Shown here in pieces: positions 28,792-37,911 of a stretch of DNA of 64,000 nucleotides (its first letter is position 1; each line of letters opens with the position of its first letter). The notes under the pieces were generated by a model. The model was not told where the DNA came from. It saw only the letters and a program-made list of their open reading frames with translations, and made no database searches. Location of the stretch: positions 26,833 through 90,832 of the forward strand of contig JAITRE010000019.1 in assembly GCA_031288555.1 (NCBI GenBank), given 5' to 3'. The stretch is from Oscillospiraceae bacterium. GTDB taxonomy: Bacteria > Bacillota > Clostridia > Oscillospirales > Acutalibacteraceae. The position numbers were made by a program, and so were the translations under genes.

Positions 28792-29871
28792 TTAAAAAAT
28801 TTTTTCTATAATTCCACCTCCAATAATTGTATAATTAGAGTCATTGGTATAGAAAACTACAGATTGTCCGGGAGTTATAGCTTTTTCTGATTCTTCAAGT
28901 AGAATTTCTACTTTTCTAAAATCAATTGGGATAATCTCTGCCTTGCAAAGCTCTGCTTTATAGCGAATTTTTACTAAAGCGCTTATGGGTTCTGTTAATT
29001 TTTCAAACAATATAAAGTTTAAATTATTTGCAGTGAATTTTTTTTTATATTGACTTTTTTTGGGTCCAAGCGTTATTTGGTTTTTTTTAGAGTCTATTTT
29101 TAAAACAAACATAGGTTTGCCAAAAGAAATACCAAGACCTTTTCGTTGACCTATAGTGTAATTTATTATTCCACGATGTTTGCCAAGAATTTTTCCATTT
29201 TCGTTTATAAAATTTCCAAATAAAGAAGGTTTTTGAGAATACTCTTCTATAAAAGAAGAATAACTTTTGTTGATAAAACAGATTTCTTGACTTTCTGCTT
29301 TTTCAGCCACAGGCAAATTGTGTTTTTTAGCAATATTTCTTATTTTTGTTTTTTCCATATTTCCCAAAGGCATTAAAGTTCGTTTAAGCTGATACTGTTT
29401 CATACCATAGAGAACATAACTTTGATCTTTTGAACTTTTTGATTTTTTAATTAACCAGCGCTTTAAGCTTTTGCTGTACTCTACATTAGCATAATGTCCT
29501 GTAGAAATATAATCAAAATCTAATGCAATAGCTTTTTTAAGTAAAGCTTCAAATTTTATTTTTTGATTGCACAATACACAAGGGTTTGGCGTTATGCCGG
29601 ACTGGTAGTCATTAACGAATTTTTTTATGACAAAGTTTTCAAACTCATAAGTAAAATTCATAACTATGTGATCTATAGAAAGTTTATATGCTATTCTTCT
29701 TGCATCGCTAACATCATCAATGGAACAGCATTTTTTATCATTAGTTGTTTCATTAGAAGAGTTTGAAAAAAGTTTCATTGTAACACCAGTTACGTCGTAT
29801 CCTTGTTGAAGCAAAAGCAACGCAGCAACACTTGAGTCAACTCCTCCACTCATGCCGACCAAAACTTTCAT
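28792..29871 (-). CDS. mnmA: tRNA-specific 2-thiouridylase MnmA
   Basis: A 359-residue enzyme that thiolates U34 of tRNA-Lys, -Glu and -Gln. Motifs: PP-loop 'VGMSGGVDSSVAALLLL', 'ITPNPCVLCNQKIKF' with the first catalytic Cys, 'GQRKGLGIS', and 'ESQEICFI' with the second Cys. The C-terminal beta-barrel closes with 'AITPGQSVVFY'. All key residues are intact. It needs a cysteine desulfurase, which is not in this window. Confidence 0.96.
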   Translation of the reverse strand: MKVLVGMSGGVDSSVAALLLLQQGYDVTGVTMKLFSNSSNETTNDKKCCSIDDVSDARRIAYKLSIDHIVMNFTYEFENFVIKKFVNDYQSGITPNPCVLCNQKIKFEALLKKAIALDFDYISTGHYANVEYSKSLKRWLIKKSKSSKDQSYVLYGMKQYQLKRTLMPLGNMEKTKIRNIAKKHNLPVAEKAESQEICFINKSYSSFIEEYSQKPSLFGNFINENGKILGKHRGIINYTIGQRKGLGISFGKPMFVLKIDSKKNQITLGPKKSQYKKKFTANNLNFILFEKLTEPISALVKIRYKAELCKAEIIPIDFRKVEILLEESEKAITPGQSVVFYTNDSNYTIIGGGIIEKIF

Positions 29872-30335
29872 GCTAAACTACCTTTTTATTCGTTCAAACT
29901 TTATTCTATCACAAATTATGTTTTTTGAAAAGTAAGTAATTTAATAATAAAAATTTTACAAAATTATTTTAAAATGTTTTTGTTTATTAATATGTGCTTT
30001 AAATGCTTTAAAACGAATTTTAAAAAATTATAAATTATTCTGCCGGATAAAAATTTATTAACTCATATTAATGCTGAAGATTTTTAATAAAATTTGTAAT
30101 TTTGATTAAACGTTTTTAAATTCTGCAAGTAGTATAACGATGCGTTATGTGTTATTTTATATAATATTATATGCAGGTTGTTTTTTTGTTAAGTTCCTTT
30201 TAAAATATAGAAGAGTATGGCAGATGCAAAAAATAATTTAATATTTTAAAGTTGTTTTTAAGCTATAAAATATTTTAGATGTTTTTTAAAAAATTAAAAC
30301 GTATTTTGAATTAAACTAGTTTTAACATAATAAGT
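29872..30335. other. AT-rich gap with a small palindrome
   Basis: No gene is found. An inverted repeat ATAACG-ATG-CGTTAT lies at 30134-30148, next to a TATATAATATTATA stretch, and could be an operator or chance. The region precedes tRNA-Ser. Confidence 0.35.
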
Positions 30336-30425
30336 GGAGAGTTGTCTGAGTGGTTGAAAGAGCTGGTCTCGAAAACCAGTATACGTAAAAGCGTATCCAG
30401 GGTTCAAATCCCTGACTCTCCGCCA
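30336..30425 (+). tRNA. tRNA-Ser (anticodon CGA)
   Basis: A class II tRNA with a long variable arm (tacgtaaaagcgta). The acceptor GGAGAGT/ACTCTCC, anticodon stem CTGGT/ACCAG with loop CTCGAAA, and T-arm GGGTTCAAATCCC are clear. CCA is encoded at 30423-30425. The CGA anticodon reads only UCG, a rare codon in such AT-rich DNA. Confidence 0.95.
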
Positions 30426-30576
30426 GATGTTTTTAACTTAAAATTAAAAACTTTTAAAAATAAAGTTTGGCAGCAACTTCTAATTTAACATTAATAGATT
30501 TGATTGTTAATGAAATTATTATAATTTAACTTGATATTAAATATTTTACGATATATTAATTTAAATTACCGCTGCT

Positions 30577-32958
30577 TTACTTAATGATAATGTTTAGGAG
30601 CCTTTTTTCTACATAAATTTCTTTTAATATTTGCTTGTTATAAAGTAAATTTGTTATTTTAGGATCTTTTTTGACTTCAATCATAACTTGTTGTTTATCT
30701 AGTGAAGTTTGAATTGTTAATCTTGTTTTAAGTTTTCCATTTATTTGAACAGCTATTTCAACAAATTCTTCTTTGCACTTTTCTTCATCATAAGAAGGCC
30801 ATTTTTCTTGCGCTAATAATTTTTTACTAAATTTACATTTTTCCCAAAGTTCCTCTGTTATGTGAGGAGCGAATGGATTTAATAGTAAAGAAAAAATTTT
30901 CAATTCATATGTTGTAATTTTTTTGGTTAGATATATTTCATTAAGTAAAGACATTAATGTAGAAATTGCTGTGTTAAATTTTAAGTTTTCTATGTCTTCA
31001 GATACTTTTTTAATAGTTTTGTGAAAAACGCTCAATAAATTTTTTCTTATAAAATTTTCATTTATTAACATTTGCGGAAGTCTTTGATATCTAACTAAAA
31101 AATGCATGCATCCTGTTATGCCGCCGTGTTGCCACGAAGCCGCTTTTTCAAAGTCTCCAATAAACATTTCGTATAGTCTTGTAGCGTCTGCTCCGTATTC
31201 TTTAATTATAGTGTCGGGATTTACAACATTTCCACGAGATTTGCTCATTTTTTCTTGATTTTCTCCTAGTATCATTCCGTGGCTAGTTCTTTTAGAATAA
31301 GGTTCTTTAGTTGGAACTATTTTTATATCGTACAAAAATTTGTGCCAAAATCTGCTGTAGAGTAAATGAAGCGTTGTGTGTTCCATGCCACCATTATACC
31401 AATCAACCGGCAACCAATAGTTAAGTGCTTCTTTACTTGCTAATGAATTTTTATTATGTGGATCTGTGTATCTTAAAAAATACCAAGATGAACCTGCCCA
31501 TTGTGGCATAGTGTCTGTTTCTCTTTTTGCTTGACAACCGCATTTTGGGCATGTAGTGTTAACCCAATTTTTTAAATTTGAAAGAGGGGACTCACCCTCA
31601 TTACTTAATTCATAGGATTTGATTTTTGGAAGTTTTAAAGGAAGTTCGCTTTCTTTAATAGGAACAAAACCGCATTTTTCGCAATTAATAATTGGTATTG
31701 GTTCGCCCCAATATCTTTGTCTAGAAAAAATCCAATCGCGTAATTTGTAATTAATTTTTATTTCACCTTTTTTATTTTTGCAAATCCATTCTATTATTTT
31801 TTTTCTTGCTGATTCTACTGTCATTTCATTTAAAAACGATGAATTAATTAAGGTTTCATTTTTTTCATTTAAAACAGATATTTTTGGCAAATTGAATTTT
31901 AACGCAAATTCCTCATCTCTTCTGTCGTGACCAGGAACAGCCATTACTGACCCTGTTCCATAAGACATTAAAACGTAGTCAGAAATGAAAACAGGAATTT
32001 TTTGTTTTGTTATAGGGTGAATTGCTAAAATACCTTTTATTTCTACTCCAGTCTTTTTTTTCATATTTTCTTTTTTTTGAAATTCTAATTTTTTTTGAAA
32101 TTCTGTTTTGTATGATTTTATTTCGGATATATTTAAAACATTTTTAGATATTTTATCTAATATTGGATGTTCGGGAGATAAAACGATATATGTTACACCA
32201 AAAATGGTTTCAGGTTTTGTTGTGTAGATTAAAATATTTTCTCCGGTATTAAGAGAAAAAATAATTTGTGCACCTTCTGAGCGGCCGATCCAATTTTTTT
32301 GTTGGGCTTTTACATGTTCAGGATAATCAACAAAATCAAGATCATCAATAAGACGTTGTGCATATTTTGTTATTTTTAACATCCATTGTGTTTTTGTTTT
32401 ATTAATCACATTTCCTTTGCATCGTTCGCAAATTCCACCAACAACTTCTTCGTTTGCAAGAACACTTTTGCAAGAAACACACCAGTTAACTTTTGTTTTT
32501 TTTTTGTACGCTAGATTGTTTTCAAAAAGTTTTAAAAATATCCATTGAGTCCATTTAAAATATTCTGGATCAGTCGTATTTATTTCTCGGTTCCAATCAT
32601 AAGAAATGCCTAAAGATTTAAGTTGATTTTTAAAGTTTTTTATATTGTTTTCGGTTACTATTTCTGGGTGAATATTATGTGATATTGCAAAGTTTTCTGT
32701 AGGCAACCCAAAGGCATCCCATCCCATGGGATAAAGAACATTGTACCCCATCATTCGACGCTTTCTAGAAATAACGTCGAGAGCTACGTAAGATCGAGGA
32801 TGCCCTACATGCAAGCCTTTTCCCGATGGATAAGGAAATTCAACTAATGCGTAAAACTTAGGATGATTTGAAGTAAAATCATTAGAAGCAAAAAAACACT
32901 GAGATTCTTCCCAAATTTTCTGCCATTTTCTTTCTATAGTTTTGTGATCATATTTCAT
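30577..32958 (-). CDS. leuS: Leucine--tRNA ligase
   Basis: A class I synthetase of about 793 residues. 'FPYPSGKGLHVGHPRSYVALD' (HIGH motif), 'YPMGWDAFGLPTENFAI', zinc-finger cysteines ('CVSC...CERC' and 'CEKCG...CPKCG'), an editing domain ('VPGHDRRDEEFA'), and 'KMSKSRGN' are all present. The conserved protein starts at ATG 32958, but its AGGAG (32976-32980) is about 17 bases away. An in-frame TTG at 32976 abuts that site and an ATA at 32970 would be better spaced, so the exact start is open. No T-box leader is visible in the 337-base gap upstream. Confidence 0.95.
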   Translation of the reverse strand: MKYDHKTIERKWQKIWEESQCFFASNDFTSNHPKFYALVEFPYPSGKGLHVGHPRSYVALDVISRKRRMMGYNVLYPMGWDAFGLPTENFAISHNIHPEIVTENNIKNFKNQLKSLGISYDWNREINTTDPEYFKWTQWIFLKLFENNLAYKKKTKVNWCVSCKSVLANEEVVGGICERCKGNVINKTKTQWMLKITKYAQRLIDDLDFVDYPEHVKAQQKNWIGRSEGAQIIFSLNTGENILIYTTKPETIFGVTYIVLSPEHPILDKISKNVLNISEIKSYKTEFQKKLEFQKKENMKKKTGVEIKGILAIHPITKQKIPVFISDYVLMSYGTGSVMAVPGHDRRDEEFALKFNLPKISVLNEKNETLINSSFLNEMTVESARKKIIEWICKNKKGEIKINYKLRDWIFSRQRYWGEPIPIINCEKCGFVPIKESELPLKLPKIKSYELSNEGESPLSNLKNWVNTTCPKCGCQAKRETDTMPQWAGSSWYFLRYTDPHNKNSLASKEALNYWLPVDWYNGGMEHTTLHLLYSRFWHKFLYDIKIVPTKEPYSKRTSHGMILGENQEKMSKSRGNVVNPDTIIKEYGADATRLYEMFIGDFEKAASWQHGGITGCMHFLVRYQRLPQMLINENFIRKNLLSVFHKTIKKVSEDIENLKFNTAISTLMSLLNEIYLTKKITTYELKIFSLLLNPFAPHITEELWEKCKFSKKLLAQEKWPSYDEEKCKEEFVEIAVQINGKLKTRLTIQTSLDKQQVMIEVKKDPKITNLLYNKQILKEIYVEKRLLNIIIK

Positions 32959-32976
32959 TAAATTTTTTATTTTCAA

Positions 32977-33313
32977 CTCCTATTTGATGTTTTATATAAA
33001 AAAGCTAACATTTGCTGTATGTTCTCATCTTATATTTTATAAAACACTCGCATATTAAAAATCTCTAACAAACATTTTAATTGTGGCAGTTCTTATAATT
33101 TTTTTCAAGTTTAGATTAAGAACAAATGAGATTAGTTATTTGTCTTTTTCATCGAAAAAATGAATATAATAAAATGACTCTTTTAGTTTTAAAATTTTAC
33201 TAATCTTAAATATTCAGAATGTTATTTTATTTTGATTTATAATACCAACAATATATTAAAAATGTAGTTAATTGTAATTTAATTTCATTTATGATTGAAG
33301 GGATGAGAAATTA
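32977..33313. other. Divergent intergenic region between leuS and an unknown gene
   Basis: An AT-rich spacer of about 337 bases with no gene. A weak hairpin (acaaat/atttgt, about 33122-33143) lies in the middle. No T-box core is found on the leuS side. Confidence 0.4.
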
Positions 33314-34033
33314 TTGATTAAAAATTTTAGAATTAAAGGTTTTAATAGCGAAGAAAATATTAAAAAAAAATTAATTTCAATATTAGTTTATGTTTTTTTA
33401 ATTTTAATTCTGACTTTAATTATAGTTTTTAGTTTAGTTACAAAAGATGATTATAAAGGAAAATTTAATAATGAAAATTTTTCAAAATTAGCTAGAAAGA
33501 TAATTTTAACCTCTGCTTTAAATCAAGAAATTACTTTGAAAAATGTTGAAATAAATTCTATTTTGAATTCTCTTTTAATTTCAAAAATTAAAGATATGCA
33601 CTTTAAAGGTCTAGCATTAAAAGGGGTAAATATTATTAGCGCAAATAAAGATGTTGCTTTAATATATTTACCACTTACATTTAATAAAATTCATATTGGA
33701 GCAGAAATTGAAGCTAAAATTTTTCTTTCTGAAAAAAGTGAACAAATAATTGTTGATGTAAAGAAAGTCAAGTTTGGCAAATTAAGAGTTTTTAAATTTA
33801 TATTTTTTTTGCTTTTAAAAGAAAGTTTAAAAGAAGGTCTTAAAATTAAAGATAATAAACTTTTTTTACCTTCAAATATGAAATTAGAAGTTTACGGTTC
33901 AAAAATAGATTTTAAAATTGAAAAACTTAATTTTTGCAAATCTGATATTGAATTAAAAATCAAGATAATTAAAGAGTCTTTAAAAAATTTTGCTTTAGAT
34001 AAAATAAAAGAATTGTTTAAAGGAAACTCATAA
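33314..34033 (+). CDS. Single-pass membrane-anchored protein of unknown function
   Basis: A 239-residue protein with a basic N-terminus, one membrane segment (about 21-44, 'ISILVYVFLILILTLIIVFSL') and an extracytoplasmic Lys/Ile-rich region of alternating beta pattern. The layout loosely recalls DUF2140/YpmS-type proteins but I cannot confirm it. It starts at TTG 33314 with GAAGGGA upstream. It sits upstream of the ATP/ADP translocase gene, which has its own likely promoter, so a shared function is not implied. Confidence 0.6.
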   Translation: MIKNFRIKGFNSEENIKKKLISILVYVFLILILTLIIVFSLVTKDDYKGKFNNENFSKLARKIILTSALNQEITLKNVEINSILNSLLISKIKDMHFKGLALKGVNIISANKDVALIYLPLTFNKIHIGAEIEAKIFLSEKSEQIIVDVKKVKFGKLRVFKFIFFLLLKESLKEGLKIKDNKLFLPSNMKLEVYGSKIDFKIEKLNFCKSDIELKIKIIKESLKNFALDKIKELFKGNS

Positions 34034-34294
34034 GGTTTTAATTTTAAAAAATTTATTTTTGTTTTTATAATAAAAATTAAAATGTTATTTGTTTATTAAG
34101 TTAAAGAAGGAATTTTAAAAATAAAAAGCAACAATATTCTATTTAAAATTAGTTAGTGTGAATTTTGTGAATATTTTGTTTTTTTCTGTTTAACATTAAT
34201 ATTGTGGTTTTAAAATAAACTTTATACATTTGCTTTTAAAAATCATTTTTGTAAAAATTTTACAAGCCACATGAATTAGTTGCCTTTAAGCAGC
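34034..34294. other. AT-rich spacer, nothing clear
   Basis: No gene or structure that I can support. It ends at the putative promoter of the translocase gene. Confidence 0.4.
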
Positions 34295-34322
34295 TTGTTT
34301 TTAATCAACAGTTTGATATAAT
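34295..34322 (+). promoter_or_regulatory. Putative sigma-A promoter of the ATP/ADP translocase gene
   Basis: TTGTTT (34295-34300) and a perfect TATAAT (34317-34322) with 16-base spacing lie 195 bases before the start codon. An imperfect hairpin can form in the leader (gctt..cact with agtgaagc, about 34331-34372), of unknown meaning. Confidence 0.45.
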
Positions 34323-34516
34323 GGTTTTGGTGCTTTTACACTAGTTAAATGGCACGTTTACAGTGAAGCCTTTGTTGTTATCTAAAAGCTTAACTTATGT
34401 TTAATAAATTTAAAAAAATTGGGTGTTTTTATTTTAAAGTTTAAGTAAAAAGATTTTTAGTGATTATTCGACTAAGGTTTCTTGAATTTAAATTTAATAC
34501 AAAGAGAGGGTTTTAG

Positions 34517-36037
34517 ATGAGCGGAGAATCCGGCGATACAAAAACAACAGAGTTTGGCAAAGTTAGAGCAGCTCTATGGCCGATTCATGGGTATGAAATG
34601 AAAAAATTTTTGCCGATGAGTTTTATGATGTTTTGCATTTTGTTTGTTTATACTTTGGTCAGAGATTTAAAAGATACTTTATTGGTAAATGCACCAGGAG
34701 GTGGAGCAAAGTCTATTCCTGCACTTAAACTTTATGGAGTTTTACCATTTGCAATGATTGCTGTTGTAGTTTTTGGTAAATTACTCGGTAAGTTTGGTTC
34801 AAGAAAAACTTTTTACATTACCGTGTTTTCTTTTCTTATTTTTTATGCTATTTTTGGCTTTATACTTTATCCTATAGCCAACAACATTCATTTAAGTGAA
34901 GGCTGGATAAAAAATATGCAAAAAAGCACACCCGGTTTGTTTTATGAGATTTGGCCTTTAATTGGGAATTGGAGCTTTGCACTTTTTTATATAATTTCTG
35001 AAATATGGGGAAGTTTGGTAATATCTTCATTATTTTGGCAATTTGCTAACCAAACAACTAAAAAAGACGAAGTAAAAAGATTTTATGGGCTTTTTGCTTG
35101 TGTAGGAAATCTTGGCTTGATATGTTCAGGTTTTTTTGCAAAGTTATCAACTAAATTTGAAAGTATTAGAGTTCTTATGCAAATGACAGGTGTTTTAATT
35201 GTTGGTTTGATAATTGTATATCTTTACTATTATGTAAACAAAAATGTTTTAACTGACCCTAAGTTTTATGATCCATCTCAAATTAAAGCTAAAAAGAAAA
35301 AAGCTAAGTTAAGTTTAGGAGAAAGTTTTAAAGCCATTTTTAAGTCGGGATATCTATTGTTAATTACTATACTTGTTGTTGCTTACGGAGTTGCTATTAA
35401 TATTTCGGAAGTTGTGTGGAAAGATCAAGGAAAATTGTTTTACGGGTCTTCTTCTAAGTTTAATAATATGATGGCAGATCTCTCTATTGTGACAGGAATA
35501 GTCACCATCATAATAACTTTAACTTGTAGTAATGTTTTGAGAAAGTGTAAGTGGAAAACAGCGGCGCTTGTTACACCGATTTCTGTTTTAATACTAGGTG
35601 GAGCATTCTTTCTATTAATAATGCAAGAAAATAATAATGGAATAAATTCAAAAATTTTTGGCTTTGTTATTCTTGAGCTTGTTGTGTATGTTGGTTTAGT
35701 TCAGGATGCAATTTCAAAAGGAATTAAATATTCTTTATTTGATTCCACAAAGCAAATGGCATATATACCTCTTGACAGTGAGTTAAAGACGACAGGCCAA
35801 GCTGCTGTTGAAGTTGTTGGAGGAAGATTCGGAAAATCTTTAGGGTCAATTGTAATAACAGTGTTAGGTTTTATATTTACAGGCAGGGAGCTTTCAAGTT
35901 TAGTTAATATATTATCTGGTGTTTTGTTTTTGGTAGTGTTTTCTTGGATTTTTTCTGTGTTTTCGTTAAGTAAAAAATATGAAACATTAAAAGAACAAAG
36001 ACATAAAGAAGATTTACAACAAAAAGAAGAAGCTTAA
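34517..36037 (+). CDS. ATP/ADP (nucleotide) translocase, Tlc/NTT family
   Basis: A 506-residue, 12-segment carrier of the family that exchanges bacterial ADP for host ATP in Rickettsia, Chlamydia and plastids. Family signatures: 'KFLPMSFMMFCILFVYTLVRDLKDTLLV', 'EIWPLIGNWSFALFYIISEIWGS', 'SSLFWQFANQTT', 'RFYGLFACVGNLGLICSG', and C-terminal 'YIPLDSELKTTGQAAVEVVGGRFGKSLGS'. The gene is intact, with AGAGAGGG upstream of ATG, and ends at a strong terminator. Base composition is like its neighbours, so any transfer was not recent. The family includes ATP/ADP exchangers and nucleotide-uptake paralogues; which one this is cannot be settled here. Its presence argues for life inside a eukaryotic cell. 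Confidence 0.95.
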   Translation: MSGESGDTKTTEFGKVRAALWPIHGYEMKKFLPMSFMMFCILFVYTLVRDLKDTLLVNAPGGGAKSIPALKLYGVLPFAMIAVVVFGKLLGKFGSRKTFYITVFSFLIFYAIFGFILYPIANNIHLSEGWIKNMQKSTPGLFYEIWPLIGNWSFALFYIISEIWGSLVISSLFWQFANQTTKKDEVKRFYGLFACVGNLGLICSGFFAKLSTKFESIRVLMQMTGVLIVGLIIVYLYYYVNKNVLTDPKFYDPSQIKAKKKKAKLSLGESFKAIFKSGYLLLITILVVAYGVAINISEVVWKDQGKLFYGSSSKFNNMMADLSIVTGIVTIIITLTCSNVLRKCKWKTAALVTPISVLILGGAFFLLIMQENNNGINSKIFGFVILELVVYVGLVQDAISKGIKYSLFDSTKQMAYIPLDSELKTTGQAAVEVVGGRFGKSLGSIVITVLGFIFTGRELSSLVNILSGVLFLVVFSWIFSVFSLSKKYETLKEQRHKEDLQQKEEA

Positions 36038-36090
36038 ATGTAAGAAGAGTTTTAAAATATTTTTATTTAAAAAAGCAGCCGCTAACAAAG

Positions 36091-36140
36091 ATACGTTATT
36101 TAAAAGTTCAATTTGTAACTTTGAAAATAGCGTATTTTTC
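36091..36140 (+). terminator. Rho-independent terminator after the translocase
   Basis: A long stem pairs atacgttatttaaaagtt (36091-36108) with aactttgaaaatagcgtat (36117-36135), with one G-U pair and a small bulge. It is followed by ttttct. Confidence 0.65.
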
Positions 36141-36148
36141 TATGTGTT

Positions 36149-36736
36149 TTAAAGATTAAAACTTTTAAAATATTTCAACAAGTACACGAGTAAAACGGAA
36201 TTCAATAACTGCTTTAAAATTGTAAACGGCAAATTAACACTTAGAACTGCAATGCTCAAATTAGTTACCCACGGGAATATTGACGCATATGTTTTTAATA
36301 TGGTGCTTTGAGGAATTATATTAAAAATCATAGGATAAAATAAAAAATAATTTAAAAAAATATTAACAGTTGATGAAAAAATAATCCCTATTGCTAAACA
36401 CCAAACAAGAGCATTTAGTTTAGTATTTTTGAGCTTAACGTAAGTTATTTTGCTGAAAATTATAAATAAACTATTTAAAATAAAATTTATAAGTTCACCT
36501 ATTCCCATAGTTTTTGAAAAGAAAATAAAGAAAATGAAGTTTCTTACAAAAAATACAGTTATTCCTAATGCAGAATTTGTCAAAAAAGCAGCCAATACAG
36601 CAATTACTTCAGAAGCGTCTATTTTTAAAAAAGGTAGAAAAGGAATATGAAATCCTAAAAAAGACAAAAGAATAGATAATGCTGAAAATATAGCTATAGT
36701 TGTTATATTTTTGGTTTTTATTTGTGTATCACACAC
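36149..36736 (-). CDS. ribU: ECF transporter S-component, RibU-like (riboflavin)
   Basis: A 195-residue membrane protein with about six segments. 'IAIFSALSILLSFLGFHIPFLPFLKIDASEVIAVLAAF' resembles RibU-type S-components (conserved L-P-F/L-K-x-D-x-S/A-E pattern), and 'GIGELINFILNSLF' is also typical. S-components bind a vitamin and work with a shared EcfA-EcfA'-EcfT module, not seen in this window. Riboflavin is the most likely substrate, but another ECF vitamin cannot be excluded. No FMN riboswitch is visible upstream. Confidence 0.75.
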   Translation of the reverse strand: MCDTQIKTKNITTIAIFSALSILLSFLGFHIPFLPFLKIDASEVIAVLAAFLTNSALGITVFFVRNFIFFIFFSKTMGIGELINFILNSLFIIFSKITYVKLKNTKLNALVWCLAIGIIFSSTVNIFLNYFLFYPMIFNIIPQSTILKTYASIFPWVTNLSIAVLSVNLPFTILKQLLNSVLLVYLLKYFKSFNL

Positions 36737-36827
36737 TTTCTTTTTTAAAAAAATAAAAGCAGAAAACTTAAATTTTAAGTTAAACTTAATAGTGAAAATA
36801 TTGAAGTTTTTATTTTAAACTAAAAAT

Positions 36828-37565
36828 TTAAGATGATTTAGCTGAAAATACTATTGAGTTTAATTTTAATTTTTTTTTGCCCATTCTTGATTCAGTATTT
36901 TGTATTAAATTATAAAGCGAAGGCGCAAAAAGAGGATAATCTTTGGAAATTAATTTGGGAGAAAGTTCTATTCTTTGATTTACATTTAATTTTTCGAATT
37001 CATCTAATTTTTCTTCCGAGACTATACAACCAGCATTTATTTCTGAAATAGATTCTAAAGCATCAGAAAAACCTTTGTAAGTATGTTTTGAAATAGAAAA
37101 TAATCCCTGAGGATTTTTTGCGTTCAGTGAATATAAAATTCTAAACATTTTGTAAATAGATGTCATTAAGTACGCAGATATTTCAGTTGTTAAACTTTTA
37201 CTTTTAACTTTATTTAAAATATCAAAAATTATTACTAAAGAATTAATAATAAGTTTTTTATTTAAAATAGGCAAAAGACTGCCTGAGAAAATATTTTCTT
37301 TGTTAGTAGAGTCTGTGTCGGGAATATCTTCAATTTTTAAAGTTTTACCAGATCTATCTAATGTTCTGCCAAGTAAGTAGTCACAAGAAACGTCGTAGTA
37401 ACTAGCAACTTTAACAACAAAACTAAGCCCACATTCTCTTATGCCTCTTTCGTAGTGCGAAAGTAAAGCTTGAGAAATATCTAAATCTTTAGCAACTTTT
37501 TTTTGACTAAACCCTCTTTCCTTTCTTAACAATGCAATAATTCTAGGAAAGTCTTTATTATTCAT
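36828..37565 (-). CDS. XRE-family helix-turn-helix regulator with unknown C-terminal domain
   Basis: A 245-residue protein. Residues 7-68 form a Cro/C1-type HTH: 'IIALLRKERGFSQKKVAKDLDISQALLSHYERGIRE' followed by 'VVKVASYYDVSCDYLLGRT'. The remaining 175 residues are helical and unrecognised. This architecture is common in Clostridia, where the HTH has 'YYDVSxDYLLGRT'. Target unknown. AGGAGG lies just before ATG. It stands between ribU and the divergent glycosyltransferase gene and could control either. Confidence 0.85.
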   Translation of the reverse strand: MNNKDFPRIIALLRKERGFSQKKVAKDLDISQALLSHYERGIRECGLSFVVKVASYYDVSCDYLLGRTLDRSGKTLKIEDIPDTDSTNKENIFSGSLLPILNKKLIINSLVIIFDILNKVKSKSLTTEISAYLMTSIYKMFRILYSLNAKNPQGLFSISKHTYKGFSDALESISEINAGCIVSEEKLDEFEKLNVNQRIELSPKLISKDYPLFAPSLYNLIQNTESRMGKKKLKLNSIVFSAKSS

Positions 37566-37820
37566 TAATTAGAATTCCTCCTTTTTAAAGAAACGTAGAA
37601 TTTTTGTTTAAATTAGCAAATTTTTACAAAAATTTATTTTAAATCAGCAGAATAAAGGCAAAAATTCTTTTTAAATTAAAAAATTTAAATCTTAATATTT
37701 TGTCATCAAATAAATTGTAGCATCAATAAAATAAACTTGTAAAGAATTATTTTTGTTAACAATACAAGACGAGCATTGTAAAAAATGTCACTTAGACTTT
37801 ATTAATTAAAATTTAGTGGC
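37566..37820. other. AT-rich spacer upstream of the GT8 gene
   Basis: No gene is visible. Part of the 346-base divergent region between the XRE regulator and the GT8 gene, whose promoter begins at 37821. Confidence 0.4.
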
Positions 37821-37850
37821 TTTACAATTTTTAGTAACTTGTGGTAAAAT
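37821..37850 (+). promoter_or_regulatory. Putative promoter of the GT8 gene
   Basis: TTTACA (37821-37826) and TAAAAT (37845-37850) are separated by 18 bases, 61 bases before the chosen GTG start. Confidence 0.4.
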
Positions 37851-37911
37851 TTACATTGAGTTTTAAAAATTTTAAGATGTTGTAATTTTTTAATTAGTGA
37901 GGGAAAGCTTA

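Noticed and set aside
32977..33313. T-box leader upstream of leuS (and 4772-4870 for valS)
   Set aside because: No T-box core (the GGTGGNACCGCG-type sequence) was found on the minus strand of either region.
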